DNA of 37,861 bases, taken from a virus. This document shows, piece after piece, positions 7,441-13,836 of this stretch. Below the pieces are notes generated by a model. It saw nothing but the letters and a program-made list of their open reading frames with translations, did no database searches and was not told where the DNA came from. The stretch is from the IMG/VR virus record IMGVR_UViG_3300023083_000103, positions 1-37,861 of that record. The stretch is one strand, 5' to 3'. Position 1 is the stretch's first letter. Every line of letters starts with the position of its first letter. The position numbers were made by a program, and so were the translations under genes.

Positions 7441-7457
7441 CTATTTATGATAAATAA
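7441..7457 (+). promoter_or_regulatory. CTATTTAT within a small palindrome before the 7463 gene
   Basis: CTATTTAT (7441-7448) overlaps the dyad TATTTAT-g-ATAAATA (7442-7456), a few bases before the ATG at 7463. The octamer recurs before other genes in this prophage. AAGG in the same stretch may serve as ribosome-binding site. Confidence 0.3.
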
Positions 7458-7462
7458 GGAAA

Positions 7463-7924
7463 ATGTATATCATCAGTAACAACACAGTAAACAATCAGGA
7501 AGAAAAAGGCAGGGGTGTTTTCCTCTCTATTTTCAGTGGCATGACTTGGACACAGAACCAAGATAAATTTGGAGTCTGGGATGCCAGCGGAAGCACAAAA
7601 ACAACCGATATGTATTGCGAGGTAAAATCACGGGCAATAAAATCGAATGAATTTTACACGACTTTTCTAGAAGTCAAAAAGTACAACCACCTGATGAATC
7701 TGGCTGATCTATCTCCAACGGGCAAAGCATTCTATTTCGTCACTTTTACAGATGGTGTATCATATTTATACGACCTGAAGAAAATAGAAAATATCGAAAT
7801 ATTTAGAGATCAGAGACTGATGAAGGAAGTGACACTTGAAGGTCAAACCAAAATGGTAATGAAAGATATCTATGCTATTCCGTTATACGCGAAAATGCCT
7901 GGAGTAATTAAATATAAATCATAA
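7463..7924 (+). CDS. PD-(D/E)XK-like nuclease-fold protein
   Basis: The segment FGVWDASG...TTDMYCEVKSR contains an acidic residue (D49) followed by E53-V-K55, the core of the PD-(D/E)XK fold. A second helix-strand unit (FLEVKKYNHLMNL) and a strand with FYFVTFTDG follow, as in Holliday-junction-resolvase-like and VRR-type nucleases. At 153 aa it is the size of a minimal single-domain enzyme. A role in phage recombination or DNA processing would fit its place in the early region. The motif is short, so the call is tentative. The stop overlaps the next ATG (TAATG), showing translational coupling. Confidence 0.45.
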   Translation: MYIISNNTVNNQEEKGRGVFLSIFSGMTWTQNQDKFGVWDASGSTKTTDMYCEVKSRAIKSNEFYTTFLEVKKYNHLMNLADLSPTGKAFYFVTFTDGVSYLYDLKKIENIEIFRDQRLMKEVTLEGQTKMVMKDIYAIPLYAKMPGVIKYKS

Positions 7925-8100
7925 TGAACAGGAAAGATATTAGTTGGGGAATATTCCTCATTCTTAGTGTAGTTGTACTAGCCATATTGGAGCCAAAACA
8001 CACATTTGGATATAATATAGTGCTATATACAATCAATATGCTCGCAGTGATAGGATTACATACGGTATTTAAAAAAGTTAAAACTGTATGGGGGTCGTAG
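7924..8100 (+). CDS. 58-aa two-helix membrane protein
   Basis: ATG overlaps the stop of the upstream gene. The product has two hydrophobic stretches, about residues 8-22 (WGIFLILSVVVLAIL) and 29-48 (GYNIVLYTINMLAVIGLHTV), and a basic C-terminus (KKVKT), so it is probably an inner-membrane hairpin. Its end overlaps the start of a possible 19-codon frame. No family recognised. Confidence 0.55.
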   Translation: MNRKDISWGIFLILSVVVLAILEPKHTFGYNIVLYTINMLAVIGLHTVFKKVKTVWGS

Positions 8101-8147
8101 GCTCAATAATCATCATCCTCTGGATAGTGTCAGAGGTGGTAAAATAA
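8088..8147 (+). CDS. Possible 19-aa hydrophobic microprotein
   Basis: A 19-codon frame starting inside the end of the 58-aa membrane gene and ending TAATG on the start of the 8147 gene. The product is one short hydrophobic helix (VVGSIIIILWIVSEVV). Overlaps at both ends suggest a coupling cistron, or chance in a tightly packed region. Very short, so low confidence. Confidence 0.3.
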   Translation: MGVVGSIIIILWIVSEVVK

Positions 8148-8491
8148 TGAATAACAACAAATTGGAAATAGAAAAATTTAAGAATATCAAAGATTTTATT
8201 ACGGATTTGCAAGTACAGTATCTGGATAAGATTGCAAACGTAATTCTTGCTGATCAGCCTTATACGAGAACACAGATAAGAGCAAAAAACCGTAGTCATG
8301 ATCAGACGGACATCAGAAGGAAAATCGCTTACATAGCCAGAATCAAGTATAATATAGCTGGTTTGATCATAGCGGATTACTTGAATGTGTCAGCAGTACA
8401 GGTATCAGAATACATACACTCAGCATATAATCGCGCATCAGTGGATAAGAATTATTCCAAGGTGATAGTGGAGCTATTAAACAAATCATAG
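8147..8491 (+). CDS. DnaA-domain-IV-like helix-turn-helix protein
   Basis: The C-terminal half (about residues 56-105: RRKIAYIARIKYNIAGLIIA, then DYLNVSAVQVSEYIHSA and a late Asp) follows the order of the DNA-binding domain of DnaA and Trp-repressor-like proteins: a helix with R and Y, then a helix-turn-helix whose second helix normally reads DHSTV. The N-terminal half is a charged helical region. No AAA+ domain is present. It may bind the phage origin or act as a regulator. The start codon overlaps the stop of the preceding microORF. The similarity is by pattern only. Confidence 0.5.
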   Translation: MNNNKLEIEKFKNIKDFITDLQVQYLDKIANVILADQPYTRTQIRAKNRSHDQTDIRRKIAYIARIKYNIAGLIIADYLNVSAVQVSEYIHSAYNRASVDKNYSKVIVELLNKS

Positions 8492-8492
8492 T

Positions 8493-8693
8493 ATGGGAGC
8501 TAAAAAAGGCTACGTAATGTCCCAAGACACAAAAGACAAAATCAGTGAAAAACGTAAAGGCAAACAGCCAGCCCTAGGGCATAAGAAAACGGCAGAGGCC
8601 ATTGAAAAAATAAGACAAGGAAATTTAGGCCAGAAAAGATCAGACGTGACACGAGCCAGAATATCGGCAGCACAGAAAAAGAGATATAGATAA
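8493..8693 (+). CDS. Free-standing NUMOD3-type DNA-binding protein
   Basis: The 66-aa sequence is made of repeated short modules, MSQDTKDKISEKRKGKQP and later VTRARISAAQKKR, of the NUMOD3 type that normally follows GIY-YIG or HNH homing endonucleases and helps them grip DNA. No nuclease domain is attached. It begins 1 nt after the preceding stop, so it is a regular member of the operon, not an obviously broken gene. It could be a remnant of a homing endonuclease or a small DNA-binding protein in its own right. It is very basic. Confidence 0.65.
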   Translation: MGAKKGYVMSQDTKDKISEKRKGKQPALGHKKTAEAIEKIRQGNLGQKRSDVTRARISAAQKKRYR

Positions 8694-8806
8694 AAATCCT
8701 ATTGGTTAAAGGAATTAATTATTTATCTTACGATATGCAAAGTCACGTGATCGAAGCTGATTTCAAATGTTAAATAACTGTCAATACTAAAACTTATTGA
8801 CTTTAT

Positions 8807-8840
8807 TTTGGTTTATTTACATATTATATTCTTAAGTTTG
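8807..8840 (+). promoter_or_regulatory. Bacteroidota-type promoter
   Basis: TTTG (8807-8810) and TAAGTTTG (8833-8840, TAnnTTTG) are 22 nt apart. Transcription would begin near 8846, which makes ATG 8853 the usable start of the next gene and excludes the ATG at 8808. Confidence 0.6.
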
Positions 8841-8852
8841 TACAATAAAATT

Positions 8853-9032
8853 ATGGCTGACTACACACATATTGCAAAATTCTATGGTATACCTTGTTTT
8901 TTCAATGAGAATACGATGGAAGTGAAGGGCACGAATAAAATCTACGATTTGCTAATAGACCTGCGTCTTCTTATAGAAGAATATTTTCCTTCTGAATCTG
9001 GATTCAGGATTGAACTCATAAAACCTATTTAA
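8853..9032 (+). CDS. Hypothetical 59-aa protein
   Basis: The frame is open from 8808, but the promoter at 8807-8840 lies across that part, so the start is set at 8853 (MADYTHIAKFYG). The product is a small mixed alpha/beta protein with a hydrophobic centre (YDLLIDLRLLIEEYF), no signal peptide and no known family. It is transcribed on its own and ends about 10 nt before the structured region at 9043. Confidence 0.5.
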   Translation: MADYTHIAKFYGIPCFFNENTMEVKGTNKIYDLLIDLRLLIEEYFPSESGFRIELIKPI

Positions 9033-9042
9033 AAAATTTTCC

Positions 9043-9160
9043 TCCAAAAGGTGGTTGTAAAAGCAAGGCTGATACGGATCAGTACCAACCTGCTTTAATT
9101 AAGCTGGCTGACTTAATTTACTATATAGCTACTTCAAAACGGTAGACACCACCTTTTGGA
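9043..9160. ncRNA. Multibranched structured element
   Basis: A perfect 13-bp stem, TCCAAAAGGTGGT (9043-9055) with ACCACCTTTTGGA (9148-9160), encloses three consecutive hairpins. These are AAAGCA..GG/CC.TGCTTT (9060-9096) with an inner CTGAT-acgg-ATCAG, AATTAAG/CTTAATT (9097-9118, 8-nt loop), and CTAC/GTAG (9129-9145). Expected strand is unclear: on the minus strand a T run follows the stem (9042-9031), and the arm at 9148-9160 codes the C-terminus of the 42-aa gene. It may be a transcript end, a mobile or regulatory RNA, or a DNA structure. No known RNA family recognised. Confidence 0.5.
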
Positions 9161-9249
9161 TGATATATCTTCTTCCCGTTTCTGGTAATGAATCTGGTAT
9201 AAACCACTTTATAGGTCTTACCATCACGTACTATGTACTCTTCTTTCAT
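9121..9249 (-). CDS. 42-aa protein with a strong ribosome-binding site
   Basis: Leftward frame from ATG 9249 to TAG 9121, 42 residues, basic and beta-rich (GKTYKVVYTRFITRNGKKIY and then HPKGG). GGAGG stands 6-7 nt before the ATG, the strongest Shine-Dalgarno site in the window and unusual for Bacteroidota, which argues that the frame is used. The 3' third of the gene lies in the multibranched element at 9043-9160, and the ribosome-binding site can pair with a perfect complement at 9378-9386. No family recognised. Confidence 0.5.
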   Translation of the reverse strand: MKEEYIVRDGKTYKVVYTRFITRNGKKIYHPKGGVYRFEVAI

Positions 9250-9251
9250 AA

Positions 9252-9386
9252 TTGTCCTCCTTTCTACAATTTGATTGTGGTACAAATCATCTAAACCCTT
9301 CTCAGTTGATCCTAAGAGCTTTGTAAACTGAGAAACAAAGCAATAAGTAGTTGTCTAATTGTCATGAAAGTTGTTTCGGAGGACAA
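9252..9386 (-). promoter_or_regulatory. Leader that can mask the ribosome-binding site of the 42-aa gene
   Basis: On the minus strand TTGTCCTCC (9386-9378) is a perfect complement of GGAGGACAA (9260-9252), which contains the Shine-Dalgarno site of the 42-aa gene. Between them a 9-bp hairpin, TTCTCAGTT/AACTGAGAA (9299-9307 / 9326-9334), competes with CTTTGT/ACAAAG (9319-9324 / 9335-9340). A further ACAAT/ATTGT hairpin lies at 9266-9278. This is the layout of a translational switch. Function not known. Confidence 0.45.
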
Positions 9387-9472
9387 AACTAATTCCAGCT
9401 CTACAAAGATAATACGAAAATGTATAAATTATGTAGATGTTAACAATTATATCGACTTATACACATAGACTA

Positions 9473-10015
9473 TTAAAATGGAGCATCGTCGTCTTCGACC
9501 TCAAATTTTGTCGTCTTTATCTCATCGTCAAATTTTAAATAATACCTATTTCTTTTCCCTTCCTTTTTAGACGAGATCTCTTGGGATATATTTAATGCTG
9601 ACGCAGCCATTGTGAGGCCATTGTACAATTTTTTTTCATCAACACTCTCATCATACATTCTAATTACATCTACCATTTCGTGCACGGTAGCTGATTTTAC
9701 CTTTGTTAATGCGAAATGTACCTTGTCATTATAAGTGAATGAATTATTGTACTTGGAAAACTTTTTGAATTGTTTTATTTGAAATTCACTGATCTCTCTA
9801 TCAAAGTCCAATCTTGGAATTTTAGGAATATCTCTTTCCGACGAGCCATTAATTGAAGGAACGTCCTGTTTAATATTTTTATTCTGATCCTTACCAAACA
9901 ACATCAGATTCCATTCAATATTATCTATAATAATATTAATTGAATCTAATTCTTGCATTAACAACCTGCGTCGAGCTAAGTAATGATCTAGAATTTTTTG
10001 CTCATCTATTTGCAT
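9473..10015 (-). CDS. Winged-helix-like protein with an SSB-type C-terminal tip
   Basis: A 180-aa protein. Residues 1-40 form a helix with coiled-coil character, 45-75 a polar linker. Residues 93-165 (FTYNDKVHFALTKVKSATVH, EMVDVI ... NRYYLKF) look like a winged helix. The last residues, EVEDDDAPF, match the acidic tip of bacterial SSB (DDDIPF/DDDLPF), which recruits PriA, RecQ, RecO, Exo I and others. I infer that the protein docks on host SSB partners, or competes with SSB for them. It is not SSB itself, having no OB fold. It is transcribed leftward from its own promoter at 10020-10050 and could also be a regulator. Confidence 0.55.
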   Translation of the reverse strand: MQIDEQKILDHYLARRRLLMQELDSINIIIDNIEWNLMLFGKDQNKNIKQDVPSINGSSERDIPKIPRLDFDREISEFQIKQFKKFSKYNNSFTYNDKVHFALTKVKSATVHEMVDVIRMYDESVDEKKLYNGLTMAASALNISQEISSKKEGKRNRYYLKFDDEIKTTKFEVEDDDAPF

Positions 10016-10019
10016 AAAT

Positions 10020-10050
10020 CAAATGTATATATTTTTTTCTAATCTGCAAA
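10020..10050 (-). promoter_or_regulatory. Bacteroidota-type promoter of the 9473 gene
   Basis: On the minus strand TTTG (10050-10047) and TACATTTG (10027-10020) are 19 nt apart, the expected spacing. The -7 box ends 5 nt before the ATG, so the mRNA would have almost no leader. Confidence 0.6.
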
Positions 10051-10205
10051 TCTTTCTTTAATAATTTAGTTATTTTAATATATGCAAAACATATATTATA
10101 CTTCTCTTTCGACACCCGCTGATAACATCTGGATATTGGTTGTATAACGTTTAATTTAGTTTTGAAGGCATTTTTGTAATTGAAGTTGTTATTCTTTACC
10201 TTTTA

Positions 10206-10469
10206 CTTGTCTTTGTTCGTGTCTGTTTCCTTGTCTTTGTTCGTGTCCGTTTCCTTGTCTTTGTTCGTGTCTGTTTCCTTGTCTTTGTTCGTGTCCGTTT
10301 CCTTGTCTTTGTTCGTGTCTGTTTCCTTGTCTTTGTCCTTGTCTGTTTCCTTGTCTTTGTTCGTGTCTGTTTCCTTGTCTTTGTCCTTGTCTGTTTCCTT
10401 GTCTTTGTTTGTGTCCGTTTCCCTGTCTTTGTCCTTGTCTGTTTCCTTGTCTTTGTTCGTGTCCGTTTA
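10206..10469 (+). repeat. 24-bp tandem repeat, 11 head-to-tail copies
   Basis: Eleven 24-bp units begin CTTGTCTTTGT and end GTTTC or GTTTA. Units differ at a few fixed positions (TTCGTG or TCCTTG in the middle; GTCTG or GTCCG near the end), and the first five alternate, so a 48-bp higher-order unit is visible. Each unit also reads as two related 12-mers. Strong strand bias: T/G/C-rich on the plus strand, almost no A. No spacers, so not CRISPR. Confidence 0.95.
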
Positions 10470-10599
10470 CCTGTTCTTTCCAATATATTATACTGTGTGT
10501 CTTTAGGCGGTTTTATTAACTCTAAATACTTTGGATTACAGGTTATAGCTTGTGGTGCTATTCAGTCTGCAACGTTAGGTGATGATAACACAAGCAGAG

Positions 10600-10657
10600 A
10601 TAAGCAAATAGTATTCTGTTTTCAAATCATGATTTAACCTGATCGGTATCTATTTAT
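10600..10657 (+). promoter_or_regulatory. Late promoter-like element, copy 1 (before terS)
   Basis: AAGCAAATAG..TTCTGTTTTC (10602-10623), a 27-nt spacer with the palindrome AAATCATGATTT (10624-10635) and TAACCTGATC (10635-10644), then CTATTTATC. The same parts at the same spacing occur at 17064 and 26771 and, with one extra base, at 22971. Confidence 0.6.
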
Positions 10658-10674
10658 CTGTAAACAACAGATAA
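10654..10674 (+). promoter_or_regulatory. Hairpin in front of the terS start codon
   Basis: TTATCTGT (10654-10661) pairs with ACAGATAA (10667-10674) over a 5-nt loop; the last A is the first base of the start codon. Nearly the same hairpin precedes the prohead protease gene (17118-17140). Confidence 0.45.
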
Positions 10675-11081
10675 TGGCAGGTAAAAAAGGGAACAAAAAT
10701 GCGCAAAAGTGGGATAAAGCCACTCTTTTGAAGGTTCTGCACACGTTTTATAACGATATACGAGATGAAAAAATAGTTTACTTAGGTATCATCCTAGCGA
10801 AATATCAGCTCTACAACGACATATGGAGCGATTGGACGAATAAATTCAAAGATGATCAGGTCGTTTCTCTAACTATAAAAAGGGTTGAAGCCCTAATTGA
10901 GGCGAACCTGTTGGAGCAAGCACTTTCCAACAAGGTCAATTCCACCATTGCCATTTTCGTATTAAAAAATAAATATAGGTGGGCAGATAAGCAGGAGATA
11001 GACCATACCAGCAAGGGTGAATCGTTATCCATAAACATCACCAAAACATATAAAAATAAAGATGAAGGAGACTCCAATTAG
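10674..11081 (+). CDS. terS: Terminase small subunit
   Basis: Recognises the packaging site on concatemeric phage DNA and hands it to the large subunit. The basic N-terminus (MAGKKGNKNAQKW) and the helical core with YLGIILAKYQLYNDIWSDWT and then IEANLLEQAL..KVNSTIAIFVLKNKYRWADKQEIDH match the TerS family seen in Bacteroidota phages. At 135 aa it has the usual length. The stop (TAG) overlaps the GTG start of the large subunit by 1 nt, the classical terS-terL pair. It is preceded by a late promoter-like element and by the 24-bp repeat array. Confidence 0.85.
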   Translation: MAGKKGNKNAQKWDKATLLKVLHTFYNDIRDEKIVYLGIILAKYQLYNDIWSDWTNKFKDDQVVSLTIKRVEALIEANLLEQALSNKVNSTIAIFVLKNKYRWADKQEIDHTSKGESLSINITKTYKNKDEGDSN

Positions 11082-12382
11082 TGGAGTTGACTTTAAAACA
11101 GACTGAAGTATTTGATCTATTGCAGGATGATGTTACTACAGAGATCATTTATGGAGGTGCAGCAGGTGGTGGAAAGAGTATACTAATTGTCACTTGGTTG
11201 ATTAATAACTGTATCGCATACCCTGCTACACGATGGTTATTAGGTAGATCAAAACTAGAAGCACTGAAGAAAAGTACATTAAACAGCTTCTTCGATGTAT
11301 GTAAGATACTGAAATTGGTCAATGGTGAACATTATAATTACAACCAACAATCAAACATCATCAGGTTTCAAAATGGTTCTGAAATCATTTTAAAAGACCT
11401 TTTCACTTATCCAGCAGATCCAAACTTTGATTCGTTGGGATCAATAGAATTAACAGGGGCAGCAGTAGATGAGTGCAACCAGATCAGCGATAAATGTTGG
11501 AATATATTAAAGACTAGGATACGTTACAAACTAGATGAATATGGTTTAATCCCAAAATTATTAGGGACTTGTAATCCTGCAAAGAATTGGGTTTACAGTG
11601 AGTTTTACAAAAAAAGCTTGGATAGTACTATTGAATCACATAAGCGATTCATTCAGGCATTAGTTACCGATAATCCTTATATCACCAAGCATTATATTAA
11701 TAATCTCCAACAGAATCCAGATAAGGCAACTAGAGAAAGATTACTGCATGGAAATTGGGATTATGATAGTGATCCATCATCATTATTATCATTTGATCAA
11801 ATACTTGACTTGTTCTCTAATGACCATATCAAGCCTGATGATAGTAAAAAGGCACTAATATGTGATATTGCTATGCAAGGTAATGATCGTTTTATTCTCA
11901 GTTATTTTTCTGGCTTTGTAGTGAAGGACATTCAGTCTATCGCAAAATCTGATGGTAAAGAGGTCATAGATGCCATTGAAGCAATGGCTAAAAAGCATGG
12001 GATTCCAAAATCTCGTATAGTCTATGATGCTGATGGGGTAGGTAATTTTGTCGGTGGATTTCTTCAGGGCGCAAAGGCATTCCATAATGGTGGAAAAGCA
12101 TTGAATAACGAAAATTACAAAAATCTCAAAACCCAATGTATTTATAAATTCTGTGAAAGAGCAGCGGCAGGTGGTTACTGGATCAAAGATCAGAGGTATA
12201 AACAAGAAATTATACCTGAATTAGAACAACTGAAATCCTGCAATGCAGATAACGATACAGGTAAGCTAGAGGTAGTTTCCAAAGACAAGATCAAGCAGAT
12301 CATAGGTCATTCCCCCGATTTTTCAGATAGCCTCATCATGAGAGAATACCTAGAATTGAAACAACCGTTCTTTTTCGTTTAA
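11081..12382 (+). CDS. terL: Terminase large subunit (packaging ATPase/nuclease)
   Basis: Motor that pumps DNA into the prohead and cuts the concatemer. ATPase domain: Walker A GGAAGGGKS (25-33), Walker B LTGAAVDEC with D130-E131, coupling motif LLGTCNP (160-166). RNase H-like nuclease domain: D261 in LICDIA, D315/D317 in VYDADGVGN, and D414 in SPDFSDSL. At 433 aa it is a normal length. GTG start with GGAG about 10 nt upstream, overlapping the terS stop. Followed by a 67-nt gap with the palindrome CCCAATTGGG (12405-12414) before the portal gene. Confidence 0.96.
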   Translation: MELTLKQTEVFDLLQDDVTTEIIYGGAAGGGKSILIVTWLINNCIAYPATRWLLGRSKLEALKKSTLNSFFDVCKILKLVNGEHYNYNQQSNIIRFQNGSEIILKDLFTYPADPNFDSLGSIELTGAAVDECNQISDKCWNILKTRIRYKLDEYGLIPKLLGTCNPAKNWVYSEFYKKSLDSTIESHKRFIQALVTDNPYITKHYINNLQQNPDKATRERLLHGNWDYDSDPSSLLSFDQILDLFSNDHIKPDDSKKALICDIAMQGNDRFILSYFSGFVVKDIQSIAKSDGKEVIDAIEAMAKKHGIPKSRIVYDADGVGNFVGGFLQGAKAFHNGGKALNNENYKNLKTQCIYKFCERAAAGGYWIKDQRYKQEIIPELEQLKSCNADNDTGKLEVVSKDKIKQIIGHSPDFSDSLIMREYLELKQPFFFV

Positions 12383-12449
12383 ATGAACTATTTATAACAT
12401 ATATCCCAATTGGGAATTACAACACAATGAAAAAATACAATAATAATAA

Positions 12450-13718
12450 ATGGGATTCTTTGATCTACTATTTTATAAAACAACACCCGAGCCTATCCAA
12501 AAAAAGGCAGCATCAGCACCAATAGTTTACCCATTAATGGGTACTGGTGGAGTACAATGGTACAACGATAACCCTACCCAATATATAACCAACGGTTACG
12601 CTAGTAATCCAATAGTATATAGTATTGTTAAGCAGATTAGCGACAAGATAGCAGCAGTGCCGTTCTACCTGTATACTGTTGAAAAGGATAAGCACAAAGA
12701 TTTCAAACGTTACAAATCATTCAATACCTCCAATAACCTGATGTCCACTGAAGCATTCAAATGCAAGGCATCAAGCATGAAAGAAGTGGATAGCCACGCT
12801 ATCATGAACATTTTAGAACAGCCAAATCCCACTCAGGGATGGTCTGATTTCGTTAAAGAGGTTGTAGGTTACAAACTAGTAACAGGAAACAGCTATGTGT
12901 ACGGATCAAAGCCAGAATTCGGAAAAAACATTGATAAGATTGTATCACTTACCTGCTTGCCAGCCCAATTGATGAATATCGTTGCAGTCAACAATCAAGT
13001 TGATTATTATAATTTATCTGGATCAAACCAAAGGTTGGAAAAGGAAAATGTTTTACATCTAAAATACTGGAATCCCGATTTTTCATCATCAATGAATGTG
13101 TATGGTATGTCTCCATTGAGAGCAGGACTAAAAGTTATGGCTCTGAATAACGAAGCATACAAGGCACAAGCAGAAATCCTAGCAAATAAAGGTGCTCACG
13201 GATTTTTAAGTGCAGAAGATGCGTTGCCAGAACAATTGGAGCAATTAAAGGATAAATTCAAAAATGCTGAAACTGGTGAGATTCTAATCACATCACAAGA
13301 AATGAATTGGACTCAGGTAGGTCAACCCACAGATGAATTACAGATTTTGGAATCAATGGGGTTAAATCTCAGGGATCTTTGTAACCTGTATGGATTTCCA
13401 TCACTTCTAATGGGGGATGATAACCAGAAGACTTATAGCAATTATGAGCAAGCGGTAAAAAGCATGATATTTAATTGTGTCGTTCCACTCATCACAGAAT
13501 TACGCGATAACCTAAACAAGTGGCTTGTACCAGCATATTCAAAGGCTGAAGGAAGACAGTATTATATTGATTTTGATATTACGGTTTTACCTGAACTAGC
13601 TGAAGATATGGACAAATTGGTCAGTCAGCTCAATGCACAATACTGGTTAACACCTAATGAAAAAAGAGAAGCAGTTAAATACGGTACATTACCAGATCCA
13701 GCTATGGATAAGGTTTAA
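12450..13718 (+). CDS. Portal protein, HK97 type (C-terminus cut by an in-frame stop)
   Basis: Forms the dodecameric ring at the capsid vertex through which DNA passes. Typical portal features: a membrane-like N-terminal stretch, VQWYND...YASNPIVYSIVKQIS, the clip/stem region with NILEQPNPTQGWSDFVKEVVGY, AQAEILANKGAHGFL, and a C-terminal helix with LTPNEKREAVKYG. At 422 aa it is slightly short. The stop TAA at 13716 follows LPDPAMDKV. The same frame continues for 27 codons (IPMNMVPIQDQG ...) that look like the normal end of such portals, which read V-[YF]-I-P at this point. So the stop looks like a nonsense change, or readthrough. Confidence 0.93.
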   Translation: MGFFDLLFYKTTPEPIQKKAASAPIVYPLMGTGGVQWYNDNPTQYITNGYASNPIVYSIVKQISDKIAAVPFYLYTVEKDKHKDFKRYKSFNTSNNLMSTEAFKCKASSMKEVDSHAIMNILEQPNPTQGWSDFVKEVVGYKLVTGNSYVYGSKPEFGKNIDKIVSLTCLPAQLMNIVAVNNQVDYYNLSGSNQRLEKENVLHLKYWNPDFSSSMNVYGMSPLRAGLKVMALNNEAYKAQAEILANKGAHGFLSAEDALPEQLEQLKDKFKNAETGEILITSQEMNWTQVGQPTDELQILESMGLNLRDLCNLYGFPSLLMGDDNQKTYSNYEQAVKSMIFNCVVPLITELRDNLNKWLVPAYSKAEGRQYYIDFDITVLPELAEDMDKLVSQLNAQYWLTPNEKREAVKYGTLPDPAMDKV

Positions 13719-13802
13719 ATACCTATGAATATGGTGCCTATTCAAGATCAGGGAATCAGTCTCAATACAGATACCAATCAAGATTTATCTGATTACCAGT
13801 AA
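13719..13802 (+). other. In-frame continuation of the portal gene after its stop
   Basis: 27 sense codons in the same frame as the portal gene, ending at TAA 13800-13802. The translation starts IPMNMVPIQDQGISL and ends DLSDYQ. It could also be read as a 25-aa frame from ATG 13725, but with no ribosome-binding site a lost portal tail is more likely. Confidence 0.55.
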
Positions 13803-13820
13803 TCGATAATAAGCTCTAAG

Positions 13821-13836
13821 ACCCCTTAAATGGGGT
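13821..13836 (+). promoter_or_regulatory. Small hairpin over the start codon of the minor head gene
   Basis: ACCCC (13821-13825) pairs with GGGGT (13832-13836); the ATG at 13830 spans loop and stem. A related AAGACCCCTTA sequence starts the terminator at 28027. Possible control of translation, or a remnant of a terminator. Confidence 0.3.

Larger units (their letters stand above)
10016..10673. other. Intergenic region before the terminase genes
   Basis: 658 bp with no convincing gene. From left to right: promoter of the leftward 9473 gene, an AT-rich stretch, the 24-bp tandem array (10206-10469), about 130 bp of plain sequence, then the late promoter-like element (10600-10657) and a hairpin reaching the TerS start codon. 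Phage packaging start sites often lie near or in terS, so the array is a candidate recognition site. Confidence 0.5.

Noticed and set aside
8808-8852. Upstream start of the 59-aa gene at 8808
   Set aside because: The promoter at 8807-8840 covers this segment, so it is probably not transcribed.
9043-9386. Match to known large phage RNAs such as GOLLD or ROOL
   Set aside because: Too short and no recognisable conserved parts; kept as an unclassified structure.
10206-10469. CRISPR array
   Set aside because: Units are directly adjacent without spacers and no cas genes are present.
10180-10506. Long frames through the 24-bp repeat on both strands (hydrophobic LSLFVSVS repeat; basic KTRKQTRT repeat)
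   Set aside because: They follow from a stop-free tandem repeat whose unit is a multiple of three; no ribosome-binding site, no non-repeat domain.
12450-13802. Stop-codon reassignment to explain the portal TAA
   Set aside because: TAA ends most genes here, including ones where readthrough would run into non-coding sequence.
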